Origin: Streptosporangium canum
GTDB taxonomy: Bacteria > Actinomycetota > Actinomycetes > Streptosporangiales > Streptosporangiaceae
Reading direction: 5' to 3'
DNA length: 64,000 nucleotides
NCBI RefSeq assembly: GCF_900113865.1
Contig: NZ_FOQY01000039.1
Span: forward strand, 1-64,000
In this document: positions 32,854-43,417 of the stretch, in pieces
Layout: each line of letters opens with the position of its first letter
How positions within the stretch are numbered: the first letter of the stretch is position 1
The notes under the pieces: model-generated
Databases searched by the model: none
Told to the model about the DNA's origin: nothing
Seen by the model: only the letters and a program-made list of their open reading frames with translations
Translations under genes and position numbers: made by a program

Positions 32854-32970
32854 GCCCCGCACCGCCGCCGGATGCTCGCCGCCGTATAAGCCCCGCACCG
32901 CCGCCGGATGCTCGCCGCCGTATAAGCCCCGCACCGCCGCTGAATGCTCGCCGCCGTATGACCTCCGAGC
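32827..32970. repeat. Four-copy 36-bp tandem repeat spanning a stop codon
   Basis: Units at 32827-32862, 32863-32898 and 32899-32934 are identical; the fourth, 32935-32970, differs at several positions. The unit contains CGCCGCCGGATGCTCGCCGC and then GTATAAGCCCC, so each copy repeats the last codons and stop of the HATPase gene. No spacers, so not CRISPR. Confidence 0.95.
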
Positions 32971-33149
32971 CGCCGCCGCTGGGCGATCCTCCACGTCACG
33001 GACCGGTTCCACGGCGGTGAGCTGTGTGATCGGACGACTCCGCGTGTGACCTCCCGGCCGGGAGCGGATAGCCTGGGCGCACCGCCGCAGACCGTCGTCC
33101 GATGTGTGAGACGTCGGCGCGGTGCTCGTTTGTGGAGGGGAACGCTGTC

Positions 33150-33829
33150 ATGAGTGCTGCCCGCGTGGGCGTCGTCACTTTTCCCGGAACTCTTGACGAT
33201 CAGGACGCGGCCCGCGCCGTGCGCCACGCAGGCGGCGAAGCCGTCCCGCTGTGGCACGCGGATCCCGATCTCAAGGGGGTGGACGCGGTCTTCCTGCCGG
33301 GCGGGTTCTCCTACGGGGATTACCTGCGGTGCGGGGCGATCTCCAGGTTCGCCCCGCTGATGGAGGAGCTGATCCCCGCCGCCAGGGCCGGACTCCCCGT
33401 CCTGGGCACCTGCAACGGCTTCCAGATCCTCTGTGAGGCCCATCTGCTGCCCGGCGCGCTGATGCGCAACGCCGGACTGCACTACATCTGCCGCGACCAG
33501 GGCATCCGGGTGGAGAACACCGCCACCCCGTGGACGTCGGACTTCACCGAGGGCCAGGAGATCGTGCTGCCGGTCAAGCACGGCGAGGGCCGCTACGTCG
33601 CCGACGAGGCGACCCTGAGCGCGCTGGAGGGCAACGGCCAGATCGTCTTCCGCTACGTCGGAGGCAACCCCAACGGCTCCCTGAACGACATCGCCGGCAT
33701 CCGCAACGAGGCCGGCAACATCGTCGGTCTCATGCCGCACCCCGAGCACGCCGTCGAGGACCTCACCGGCGCGCCGAGCACGGACGGCCGCGGATTCTTC
33801 TCCTCCATCCTGAAGAAGCTGGTGAACCT

Positions 33830-33833
<4 letters not shown>
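33150..33833 (+). CDS. purQ: Phosphoribosylformylglycinamidine synthase subunit PurQ
   Basis: A 227-residue class I glutamine amidotransferase that supplies ammonia to PurL. The nucleophile Cys is in [10 protein letters not shown] and the His-Glu pair in LMPHPEH. The first residues, [17 protein letters not shown], are typical. GGAGGGG lies 9 bases before the ATG at 33150. A -10-like TAGCCT occurs near 33068. Its stop overlaps the purL start (GTGA). Confidence 0.95.
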
Positions 33834-36127
<2,294 letters not shown>

Positions 36128-36143
36128 TCGCTTCCGGCACGCG

Positions 36144-36180
36144 AAAAGGGGTACGGCTCACGCGAGCCGTACCCCTTTTT
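36144..36180 (+). terminator. purL terminator
   Basis: Textbook intrinsic terminator: AAAAGGGGTACGGCTC (36144-36159), loop ACGC, complement 36164-36179 and a run of T. It ends the purQL unit. Confidence 0.92.
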
Positions 36181-36216
36181 CCATGTTCCGGCGGATCGAT
36201 CGAGCCGGAAAGGCAG

Positions 36217-36249
36217 GAGGCCCCTCCGGCGACCGTCCGGAGGGGCCTC
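36217..36249 (-). terminator. Second hairpin, facing the minus strand
   Basis: Perfect 13-base inverted repeat GAGGCCCCTCCGG (36217-36229) with 36237-36249. It lies just past the 3' end of the small broken minus-strand gene at 36261 and is probably its terminator, still intact although the gene is broken. Confidence 0.65.
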
Positions 36250-36260
36250 GCTCACTTCAG

Positions 36261-36450
36261 CTATGACTCAGCCTTCTTGAGGCACACCGCGTAGACAGTG
36301 CCCTTGGAGCCGCCACCGTTGGGTGCCGCCGTCACCCCAGGTCACCCTGATCTCGGTCGCCCTGCAGGCGGCCGTCGGGTTGACGATCCGCGCGTAACGC
36401 GTCTTCTTGTTCACACACGCGTAAATCTCCGTACCGGCTGACGAGGTGCG
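36261..36450 (-). pseudogene. Fragment of a small Cys-containing surface/tail-like protein, frameshifted
   Basis: One minus frame reads TEIYACVNKKTRYARIVNPT then CRATEIRVTW; after a shift of frame near 36330 another gives GGSKGTVYAVCLKKAES and a stop at 36261. Spliced together they form a plausible 55-60 residue C-terminal domain with Cys pairs. The N-terminal part, expected to hold a signal peptide, is absent. I recognise the IYACV-x-K pattern as common in actinomycete secreted or phage-tail-associated proteins but cannot name a function. Confidence 0.55.
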
Positions 36451-36544
36451 CGATAATCGGTCCGTTCGGGGGAACCCCGCCCGGTGGGCGTGGGCGGACG
36501 CCACAGGGAGCCCACCGGGGTTCCCCCATCCACGGAGGCCACCC

Positions 36545-38599
36545 GTGCCGACGAACGACCTCTCGAGCACATCACCCCAGGAGCGCACCAGGTCAGAGCC
36601 GTATCTCCCGCCGGCGACCCAGCCGGTCCGCGCGGTCGTCTGGGTGATCCACCTGGCCCTGCCGATGCTGGGGCTCTGGCTGCTGCTGGCCAACCACGAC
36701 GACCTGAACATCGAGTGGCACGACAACCTCAGCCATTTCTGGCTGATCATCGCCGTGGCGGGGATCAACCTGGTCCTGGGCGCCATGATCGGCCAGGCGT
36801 CGGCCCGGCGGGCGGACGCCCGGCTGCTGCTGGTCTCGCTGGTCTTCCTGAGCAGCGCGGGGTTCTTCCTGATGCACGGCCTGGCGACCCCCCGGATCAT
36901 CCTTGCGAAGGGGACCTACGGGTTCGACCTCTCCCAGCCGATCGGCCTCCTCGTCGCCTCGGTCTTCGCGGCCGTCTCGGCGCTGCCGCTGAACGAGCGG
37001 GCGGCCCAGGCCGTACTCAGGTCGCAGGTCTGGCTGCGCGGCGGGCTCGTCGCGCTGCTCGTCGTGTGGGGAGTCGCCTCGCTGGTGCCGGGCCTCACCG
37101 CGCTGAGCTCCCCGGCTCCCCCGCGCGGCGCCGGTCTCGGCGGATTCGAGCTGGTCGGGGTCGCCCTGTACGCGGTGGCGACCGCGATGATGTTCCAGCT
37201 CCACCGCAGGCGCCCGGCCGCCATGCTGGTCAGCCTGGTCACCGCCTACGCCCTGCTCACCGAGGCGATGATCGCCGGGATGTCGCGCCACAACTGGCAC
37301 CTGTCGTGGTGGCTGTGGCACGTGCTGCTGACCATGGCCTTCGTGTTCGTCGCCTACAGCGCCCACCTGCAGTTCCGGCGGGAGGGCACCGGCGCGGGGC
37401 TGTTCGACTCGGTGGCGCTGTCGGCGACCGTGCGGAAGATCAGGGCTGAGTACGAGGACGCCCTGGAGGAGCTCGTCGGCCACATCCGGCGGAGGGCCGA
37501 GACCAAGGTCCCGGCCGCGACCCGGCTGGCGGGCAAGTTCGGGCTCACCGAGGGGCAGGCGGCGGTGCTCGACCGGGCCGGCGCGGCGCTGGCCAACGAG
37601 CGGGAGCTGTCCGAACGGCTCGCCGCCCTGGTGGACACCGGCAACCAGGCCCGCGTGGGGCTGCCCGAGCGCGAGCTGCTGACCCGGGCCCTGGACCGCG
37701 TGCGGCAGGCGTACGGCGACGTGCGCATCACGCTGGTGTCGGAGGGGCGGGTCGCCATGGGCTCCAGGGAGTACGGTCCCGGGGACTTCCCGGGGAACCG
37801 GCCCGTCCTGCTGGACAGGGCGGTCGTCCACCCGCTGACCGTGAAGGGGCAGCTCGCCGGGGCGCTGGAGGTGCCGGTGGGCAGGACCCCGCAGGACGAG
37901 GCGCTCGCCGCCACGCTGGCGAGCCAGCTGTCCCTCTCCCTGGAGAACGCCCGGCTCTACCGGGAGCTGTCCACCCTGTTCCGGCAGTACATGTCCCCGG
38001 ACGTGGCGAACTCCCTGCTGGCCGACCCGCGGACGGCGGCGCTCGGCGGCGAGCTGGTCGAGCTGACGGCGCTCTTCGCCGACCTGAAGGGCTTCACGAG
38101 CTTCTCCGAGCGGGCCACGCCGGCCGAGATCGTCGAGATGCTGAACCGCTATCACACGGCGGCCGTGCCGATCATCCTCGGCAACGGGGGCACGATCGTG
38201 CAGTTCGTGGGGGACGCGCTGCTGGCGCTGTTCAACGCGCCCGCCCCGCAGCCGGGGCACGCCGCCGCCGCGGCGAAGGCGGCCCTGGCCATGCAGGAGG
38301 CGGCCGAGGAGATCTGCGCCGGAACGCCGGGCTACCCCCGGTTCAGGATCGGGATCAACACCGGGCTCGCGCTGGTCGGCAACATCGGCAGTCCCGAACT
38401 GCGCGGGTTCAACGCGATGGGCGACTGCGTGAACGTGGCCGCCCGGCTGGAAGGCGTGGCCGAACCCGGTACCGTCGTGATCGGCCAGAGCACCCTCGAC
38501 CAGATCACCCCCCGTCCCAGGGTCCGCTCCCTGGGCGAGCTCGCGCTCAAGGGCAAGGAGAAGCCCGTCCACGCGTACGTGCTGTCCGGTCTGTCGTAG
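36545..38599 (+). CDS. Membrane-bound class III adenylate/guanylate cyclase with GAF region
   Basis: A 684-residue signalling enzyme. Residues about 25-280 contain seven or so hydrophobic helices. Residues about 300-475 form a coil and GAF-like region. Residues about 505-684 are the cyclase catalytic domain: LTALFADLKGFTSFSE (first metal Asp), GTIVQFVGDALLALFNAP (second metal Asp), and NIGSPELRGFNAMGDCVNVA (transition-state region). Whether it makes cAMP or cGMP is uncertain. GTG at 36545 has GGAGG 6 bases before it. It is followed by a Crp-family gene, suggesting a local cyclic-nucleotide circuit. Confidence 0.9.
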   Translation: MPTNDLSSTSPQERTRSEPYLPPATQPVRAVVWVIHLALPMLGLWLLLANHDDLNIEWHDNLSHFWLIIAVAGINLVLGAMIGQASARRADARLLLVSLVFLSSAGFFLMHGLATPRIILAKGTYGFDLSQPIGLLVASVFAAVSALPLNERAAQAVLRSQVWLRGGLVALLVVWGVASLVPGLTALSSPAPPRGAGLGGFELVGVALYAVATAMMFQLHRRRPAAMLVSLVTAYALLTEAMIAGMSRHNWHLSWWLWHVLLTMAFVFVAYSAHLQFRREGTGAGLFDSVALSATVRKIRAEYEDALEELVGHIRRRAETKVPAATRLAGKFGLTEGQAAVLDRAGAALANERELSERLAALVDTGNQARVGLPERELLTRALDRVRQAYGDVRITLVSEGRVAMGSREYGPGDFPGNRPVLLDRAVVHPLTVKGQLAGALEVPVGRTPQDEALAATLASQLSLSLENARLYRELSTLFRQYMSPDVANSLLADPRTAALGGELVELTALFADLKGFTSFSERATPAEIVEMLNRYHTAAVPIILGNGGTIVQFVGDALLALFNAPAPQPGHAAAAAKAALAMQEAAEEICAGTPGYPRFRIGINTGLALVGNIGSPELRGFNAMGDCVNVAARLEGVAEPGTVVIGQSTLDQITPRPRVRSLGELALKGKEKPVHAYVLSGLS

Positions 38600-38662
38600 A
38601 GATCCGGATCCGCTCGCCCGCGAGAGCCGTACAGCCGTAATCGACATCGCCAGGAGGTGCCC

Positions 38663-39331
38663 ATGAGTCCCACTCCCGAACCGGGCGAGTTCGTCACCCT
38701 GCTCACAGCCGACGAGGTCGCGGCGATGCACGCGGCCGGGCGGCCCCGGCGCTGGGACCGGGGCGCGGCGGTGTGCACCGAGGGCGACGTCGCCGACTGG
38801 GTCCTCCTGCTGACATCCGGCCGGGTCAAGGTCTCCTCGCACACCGCCACCGGAACCGAGGTCATCCTCGCGGTACGCGGGCCGGGCGCGCTGCTCGGCG
38901 AGTTCGCCGCCCTGGACGGCCTGCCGAGGTCGGCCACGGTGACCGCGCTGGAGCCGGTCGAGGGCATCGCGATCCGCGACTTCCCCGGCTACCTCCAGGA
39001 GCACGGCCGGGTCGCGGTGCTGCTCATGCGGACGCTGATCGGCAAGATGCGCGACTCCGACCGCAAGCGGATCGAGTACGGCGCGTTCGACACCACGGGC
39101 CGGGTGGCGACCCGGCTGGTCGAGCTGGCCGAGCGGTACGGCGAGCCGGTCAACGGCGGCGTGCGGGTGACGCTGCCGCTCTCCCAGGACGAGCTGGCCG
39201 GCTGGACCGGGGCCTCCCGCGAGGCGGTCAGCAAGGCGCTGCGCTCGCTCCGGGACCGGGGCCTGATCGAGACGGGCCGCCGTCGCGTGATCATCCACGA
39301 CCTGGAGGCCCTGCGCAGACGGGCCCGCTGA
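38663..39331 (+). CDS. Crp/Fnr family transcriptional regulator
   Basis: A 222-residue regulator. Residues about 10-125 are a cyclic-nucleotide-binding domain; the phosphate-binding cassette LLGEFAALDGLPRSATVTAL keeps Gly-Glu and Arg-Ser-Ala, consistent with true cAMP or cGMP binding. Residues about 150-222 are a winged helix with the recognition helix in SQDELAGWTGASREAVSKAL. No Fe-S cysteine cluster is seen, so it is not Fnr-like. AGGAGG lies 6 bases before ATG. The gene directly follows a cyclase. Confidence 0.94.
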   Translation: MSPTPEPGEFVTLLTADEVAAMHAAGRPRRWDRGAAVCTEGDVADWVLLLTSGRVKVSSHTATGTEVILAVRGPGALLGEFAALDGLPRSATVTALEPVEGIAIRDFPGYLQEHGRVAVLLMRTLIGKMRDSDRKRIEYGAFDTTGRVATRLVELAERYGEPVNGGVRVTLPLSQDELAGWTGASREAVSKALRSLRDRGLIETGRRRVIIHDLEALRRRAR

Positions 39332-39466
39332 CACCGCCGGCCGCCGGGGCGCGCGATGGCGTCAGAGCAGGTCGGCCCGGCGGCTCGGCGGATGACGCGT
39401 CGGGGTCGTCGAGAGCACGGCGATCTCCCCCGGAGCCGGAGTACGGCGTAGGTCAGACTGGAGCCC

Positions 39467-40954
39467 ATGGTCTCCCTCCCCCAGGACCTGCCCGGCTCCC
39501 CCGAATACGTGTCGAGGCTCCGCTACGCGTGGCGGGTCTGCTCGGTCACCAGCCTCGGCCTGGTGCTGATCGGCGTCTCGGGAAGCACGCTGAACGTGGC
39601 ACTTCCCGCGGTGGTCAGGCACTTCCACGCGGACGCGTTCGCCTCCGGGTGGATCCTGCTGGCCTTCCTGCTCGTCAACACCGCGACCCTGGTGTTCTTC
39701 GGCCGGGTGGCCGACCTGCTCGGGCGCCGGGAGGTCTACCTGGCGGGATTCGCCCTCTTCACGGTGGGGTCGCTGCTGGCGGGGCTCTCGCCCGGCGTCT
39801 GGTTCCTGATCGCGATGCGGGCGGTGCAGGCCGTCGGGGCGGCCATGATCCTGGCCAACGGGACCGTGATCATCACCGACGCCTTCCCACCCGACCGTCT
39901 CAGCCAGGGCATGGGGGTCTACATCGGCACCCTGTCGGTCGCCCAGCTCGCCGGCCCCACCCTGGGCGGCCTCGTCGCCGAGACCGCCGGCTGGCAGTGG
40001 ATCTTCTGGGTGAATGTGCCCGCCGGGCTGATCGCCTTCGTCTGGGGCGCTTTCACCCTCCGCCGGGTCGCCCGGGGGCCACGCGAGCCGGTGGACGCGC
40101 TCGGCAACCTGATCGTCTTCACCGCCCTGTCGGCCGCACTCATCGCGCTGTCCGAGGCGGGGTCGCGGGGGTTGTCCAGCCCCGTCGTGATCGTCGGCGC
40201 CTCCCTCGCCCTGGCCCTCGTCCCGGTCCTGGTCATCGTGGAGCGCAGGGCGTCACACCCCGTGCTCAACGTGCGGCTCTTCGGCGAGCGGATGCTGGCC
40301 TTCGCCAACCTCGCCTCGTTCTGCAACGCGCTGGCCCGCGCGGCGCTGATCCTGCTCGTCGCCCTCTACTTCCAGGCGGCCAGGGGCGTCGACGCCGTCA
40401 CGGCCGCCCTGGGCGTGCTCCCGGTCCCGATCGGCATGGCCCTGGCCTCCCCGGCCGCCGGGTCGCTCGGGCGCCGGATCTCCCCCTACGTGCTGTCGGT
40501 CGGAGGCTCGCTGCTGAGCGCGGCGGGGCTCGGCGTCCTGGCCCTGAACACCGACCCCGCCACGCCGTACTGGATCGTCGGGGCGGGCCTGTTCCTGTGC
40601 GGCTGCGGCAGCGGCACCTTCCTTACCGGCAACACCACCCAGGTCATGGCCGCGCTGCCCGCCGGAAGTCTCGGCCTGGTGAACGGCTTCCGACTCATGA
40701 TCATGAATGTCGGGATCGTGCTCAGCGTCGCGCTCACCCTGAGCGTCCTGACCAGCTCGGTCAGCCCCGAGCTACGCGACCTGGTCTACGAGGGCACGCT
40801 GTCGCGCATGTCCCCCGTCGCCGTGGGCCAGCTCATGGACGGCTTCCGGAGGACCTACGCCGTCCTGTTCGCCGTCGCCCTCGCGGGCGCCCTGATGTCG
40901 GTGCTGGCCAGAGCGCGGGCCGCGCCGCCCGGACAGGACCCGGCTCCGCGGTAG
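39467..40954 (+). CDS. MFS transporter, DHA2 (14-helix drug efflux) family
   Basis: A 495-residue proton-coupled exporter with about 14 transmembrane helices. Motif A is in FFGRVADLLGRREVY and motif C region in IGTLSVAQLAGPTLGGLVAE; the N-terminal GSTLNVALPAVVRHF is characteristic of EmrB/QacA relatives. The substrate cannot be predicted. No regulator is adjacent. ATG at 39467 has GGAGC before it. The gene follows the Crp gene by 135 bases that contain no gene. Confidence 0.92.
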   Translation: MVSLPQDLPGSPEYVSRLRYAWRVCSVTSLGLVLIGVSGSTLNVALPAVVRHFHADAFASGWILLAFLLVNTATLVFFGRVADLLGRREVYLAGFALFTVGSLLAGLSPGVWFLIAMRAVQAVGAAMILANGTVIITDAFPPDRLSQGMGVYIGTLSVAQLAGPTLGGLVAETAGWQWIFWVNVPAGLIAFVWGAFTLRRVARGPREPVDALGNLIVFTALSAALIALSEAGSRGLSSPVVIVGASLALALVPVLVIVERRASHPVLNVRLFGERMLAFANLASFCNALARAALILLVALYFQAARGVDAVTAALGVLPVPIGMALASPAAGSLGRRISPYVLSVGGSLLSAAGLGVLALNTDPATPYWIVGAGLFLCGCGSGTFLTGNTTQVMAALPAGSLGLVNGFRLMIMNVGIVLSVALTLSVLTSSVSPELRDLVYEGTLSRMSPVAVGQLMDGFRRTYAVLFAVALAGALMSVLARARAAPPGQDPAPR

Positions 40955-41158
40955 CGGGCCCGGCGGGCGCCCGCTACCGCGTGGCGCCCCGCTCGGCGCG
41001 ACGCGGTCGGCATAATGAGATCGACAGCCTGGTCAGGGCGGTCTCCCGGGTGGTCTCACCGGGACCGCCCCAGCTATCCCCTCCACCGTCACCCGCGCTC
41101 CGTCGCCCGGCGGGCACCTGCCGCCGGCGCCCGAGCGTCCGTCCGGCAGGAGGAGCAC

Positions 41159-41644
41159 GTGCGTTCCGTCATCGGGTTGGGAATGGCCGCCGCTCTCGTG
41201 ATGGGTTCGGGCGTCCCGGCCACGGCCTCCCCTCCGCCGCCGGCGGGCATCGGGGCGGTCACCGGCGACCACATCCCCGCCGAGCTGAAGAACCGCACGT
41301 CACTCCGGGTCCTACCGGAGTGGCCCCGCCAGAACAACAACGTCCGGATACTCGCGCACTGTCCCCCCGCGGCGAACCACGCGATCATCGGCTCCACCGC
41401 GTTCACCCTCAAGGGCTCGACACGGCTCTACCGGGAGGTCGGACTGGGGCTCTCCAACAGGGGCCTCGGCCGCCGCGCCGTCTCGATCTCCTACTACGCC
41501 CTGCCCGGAGACCACGAGGTCTGCATGAAGTGCGTGAAGGTCACGATCAACCAGAAGACCCGCATCAGGAAAATCCGGGTGATCAGCCGCTACTCCGTCC
41601 CCCTCCAGGTGCGCAGATTCCGGATCGCCCAGTTCTTCGACTGA
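41159..41644 (+). CDS. Secreted hypothetical protein
   Basis: A 161-residue exported protein I do not recognise. Residues 1-24 are a signal peptide (VRSVIGLGMAAALVMGSG, cleavage near ATAS). The mature part has two Cys near the end of a beta-rich segment (HEVCMKCVKV) and another in RILAHCPPAANHAI, and a very basic C-terminus. GGAGG lies before the GTG. It is convergent with the MTHFR-like gene, 3 bases apart. Confidence 0.75.
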   Translation: MRSVIGLGMAAALVMGSGVPATASPPPPAGIGAVTGDHIPAELKNRTSLRVLPEWPRQNNNVRILAHCPPAANHAIIGSTAFTLKGSTRLYREVGLGLSNRGLGRRAVSISYYALPGDHEVCMKCVKVTINQKTRIRKIRVISRYSVPLQVRRFRIAQFFD

Positions 41645-41647
41645 CCG

Positions 41648-42427
41648 TCAGAGAATGCCGCTCAACCGGGACTCGACCTCGCGGTAGCGGGCCACCGGGA
41701 TCAGGTGGACGCCGTCGAACGCGCCCGAGTCGCGGATGCGCAGCACCTGCTCGCACGCCGCCTCGACCCCGGCGAGCCGGTCGGACGCGACCCGCTCCAC
41801 GAGGCCGGCGGGAATGTCGATGTCGGGGATCGCGTCGGCCAGGCGGCGGGCGTGGTTCTCACTGGCGATGACCATCACCCCCGCGTAGACCGGTAGGTCC
41901 ACGGGGTTGGCCTCGCGCCACCGGAGCAGCGCCTCGACAGAGAAGCTGACCTGGACGAACATGAAGTCGGCCGTGCGTTTCCAGGCGGGCAGCGGGCGCA
42001 GCCCGGCGGCGGTGCCGACCCGGAAGGCGGGCGTCTGGGCGAAGGCGGGGTCCTCGCCGAGAGAGCGCACCTCCTCGATCATCGAGCGCACGGTGAGGTC
42101 GCTGGTCCGGTTGCCCGAGGTGGGCTTGTCCCCGTAGACGAACAGGAACTGGTCCACCCCGTAGGCGGCGGCGGTGAGCAGGTCGCGGCGGAATCCCAGC
42201 AGGTTGCGGTCGCGGGAGTTGATGCACGCGATGCTGCGCCCACCCATCTTCTGTACCTCGTGCGCGACGGCGACGCTGGAGACCGTGGCGCGGCCGATGT
42301 GGTTGTCCGGGATCAGGAACGAGTGAGCGATCTTGCTCAGCGTGCCGATCTGGTGGCGGACGTGTCTCAGGTCCGGGCGGGTCGGCGGCTCGACCTCGCA
42401 GACGAGCTCAAACGAACGATCTGTCAT
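41648..42427 (-). CDS. Methylenetetrahydrofolate reductase-like protein
   Basis: A 259-residue TIM-barrel protein of the MTHFR family. Seen: ELVCEVEPPTRPDLRHV at the start, with the catalytic Glu of EVEPP; the strand RSIACINSRDRNLLGF; QFLFVYGDKPTSG, like the FAD-binding GDPP region; and FMFVQVSFSVEALLRW. MetF of 290-310 residues is somewhat longer, so this may be a specialised one-carbon enzyme rather than the methionine-pathway MetF. ATG at 42427 was chosen because upstream sequence lacks similarity. Confidence 0.82.
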   Translation of the reverse strand: MTDRSFELVCEVEPPTRPDLRHVRHQIGTLSKIAHSFLIPDNHIGRATVSSVAVAHEVQKMGGRSIACINSRDRNLLGFRRDLLTAAAYGVDQFLFVYGDKPTSGNRTSDLTVRSMIEEVRSLGEDPAFAQTPAFRVGTAAGLRPLPAWKRTADFMFVQVSFSVEALLRWREANPVDLPVYAGVMVIASENHARRLADAIPDIDIPAGLVERVASDRLAGVEAACEQVLRIRDSGAFDGVHLIPVARYREVESRLSGIL

Positions 42428-42528
42428 ATAGATCAACTTAAGGGGCCGCGGCCCGGGGGACCACACGCCTGCTTGCTCGGTCGGCGCGGAGTCCGGACAT
42501 CGCGGAGCCACGTCATCGCGGAGCCGGA

Positions 42529-42660
42529 TCGTCGTACGGCCCAGGCGGCGCGGAGTCCAGGTCGCCGTACGGCCCAGGCGGCGCGGAGTCCAGGTCGCCG
42601 TACGGCCCAGGCGGCGCGGAGTCCAGGTCGCCGTACGGCCCAGGCGGCGCGAAGTCCGGG
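42529..42660. repeat. Four-copy 33-bp tandem repeat
   Basis: Units start at 42529, 42562, 42595 and 42628. The middle two are identical, the first and last differ by one or two bases. The core is GTACGGCCCAGGCGGCGCGG. It lies between the MTHFR-like gene and the 3' end of the TetR gene. As a plus reading frame it repeats an 11-residue unit, but no gene is supported. Confidence 0.95.
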
Positions 42661-42672
42661 CGGGGGCGGTGT

Positions 42673-43335
42673 TCAGTCCCGATGGAGGCGGGCCGCCAGG
42701 GTCTCGATGCCGGTCACCAGCAGGTCGACGCCGAAGGTGTCGTAGAACTCGGCCGTGCCGCGCTCGCAGAGGGGGGCGGCCATCTCCACGATGTGCGGGT
42801 AGACGTCCGGCGGCAGGGACTGGAGGCCGACGCGCTTGACGCGCACATGTTCGGCGGCGTCCTGGTCCGACAGGCCGGGGCGGCGGTCCGTCGGGCCGGC
42901 GGCCAGGGCGATCGCCCCCTGCAGCAGGTATCTGGAGATCAGGCAGCTCTCCTCATAGGAGAATCCCGCCTGTTTGGCCAGGCCGAGCCCGGTGTCCCAC
43001 ACCCGTAGGAAGCTCGGCACGGTTATGTGGTCCACCTCCTCCAGCACGGCCGCCGCGCACGGGTAGCGCCGCAGCACCTTGATCAGGCCGGCGACGAGCT
43101 CGCGGAGCTGTTCCTGCCACGGCCTGTCGTAGTCCTCGGTGATCACGAACCCCTCGACCAGGTGGTCGGCCATGCCGATGATCAGCTGTTCCTTGTTCTT
43201 GAAGTGCCAGTACAGCGCCATCGGGGTGACCCCCAGCTCCTGGGCGAGCCGCCGGATGGTCACCGCCTGCAGTCCCTCGGCGGAGCCGATCTCCAGCGCC
43301 TGGTCGACGACGGCCTCGCGGCTCAGTTTTCCCAT
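42673..43335 (-). CDS. TetR family repressor (divergent from drug MFS)
   Basis: A 220-residue regulator. Residues about 8-55 form the TetR HTH with QAVTIRRLAQELGVTPMALYWHFKNKEQL; the C-terminal region with TetR_C-like helices binds an unknown ligand. It is divergent from an MFS exporter gene 83 bases away, and GCCGTACA repeats fill the gap. By analogy to TetR-TetA pairs it should repress the exporter until a drug is bound. ATG at 43335 is preferred to a TTG four codons upstream. Confidence 0.93.
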   Translation of the reverse strand: MGKLSREAVVDQALEIGSAEGLQAVTIRRLAQELGVTPMALYWHFKNKEQLIIGMADHLVEGFVITEDYDRPWQEQLRELVAGLIKVLRRYPCAAAVLEEVDHITVPSFLRVWDTGLGLAKQAGFSYEESCLISRYLLQGAIALAAGPTDRRPGLSDQDAAEHVRVKRVGLQSLPPDVYPHIVEMAAPLCERGTAEFYDTFGVDLLVTGIETLAARLHRD

Positions 43336-43353
43336 CACGCTTGACAACTATAC

Positions 43354-43395
43354 GCCGTACACGATCCACTATCCGCCGTACATGTACGCCGTACA
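43354..43395. promoter_or_regulatory. TetR operator candidate
   Basis: GCCGTACA occurs three times, at 43354, 43375 and 43388. GTACATGTAC (43378-43387) is a perfect palindrome inside the second and third copies. The region lies between the divergent TetR and MFS genes, where a shared operator is expected. Confidence 0.6.
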
Positions 43396-43417
43396 AGTAC
43401 AACGTAGGGGAGTTGAA

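Noticed and set aside
32827-32970. Possible CRISPR array
   Set aside because: The repeats are directly adjacent with no spacers, and no cas genes are present. The same applies to arrays at 42529 and 60839.
38773-41871. A 1032-codon plus-strand frame overlapping the Crp and MFS genes
   Set aside because: It crosses two well supported genes in another frame and is made of Arg/Gly/Pro-rich low-complexity sequence.
42481-42670. Plus-strand reading frame with an 11-residue repeat (RRTAQAARSPG)
   Set aside because: It only reflects the 33-bp tandem repeat; no start context and no similarity.
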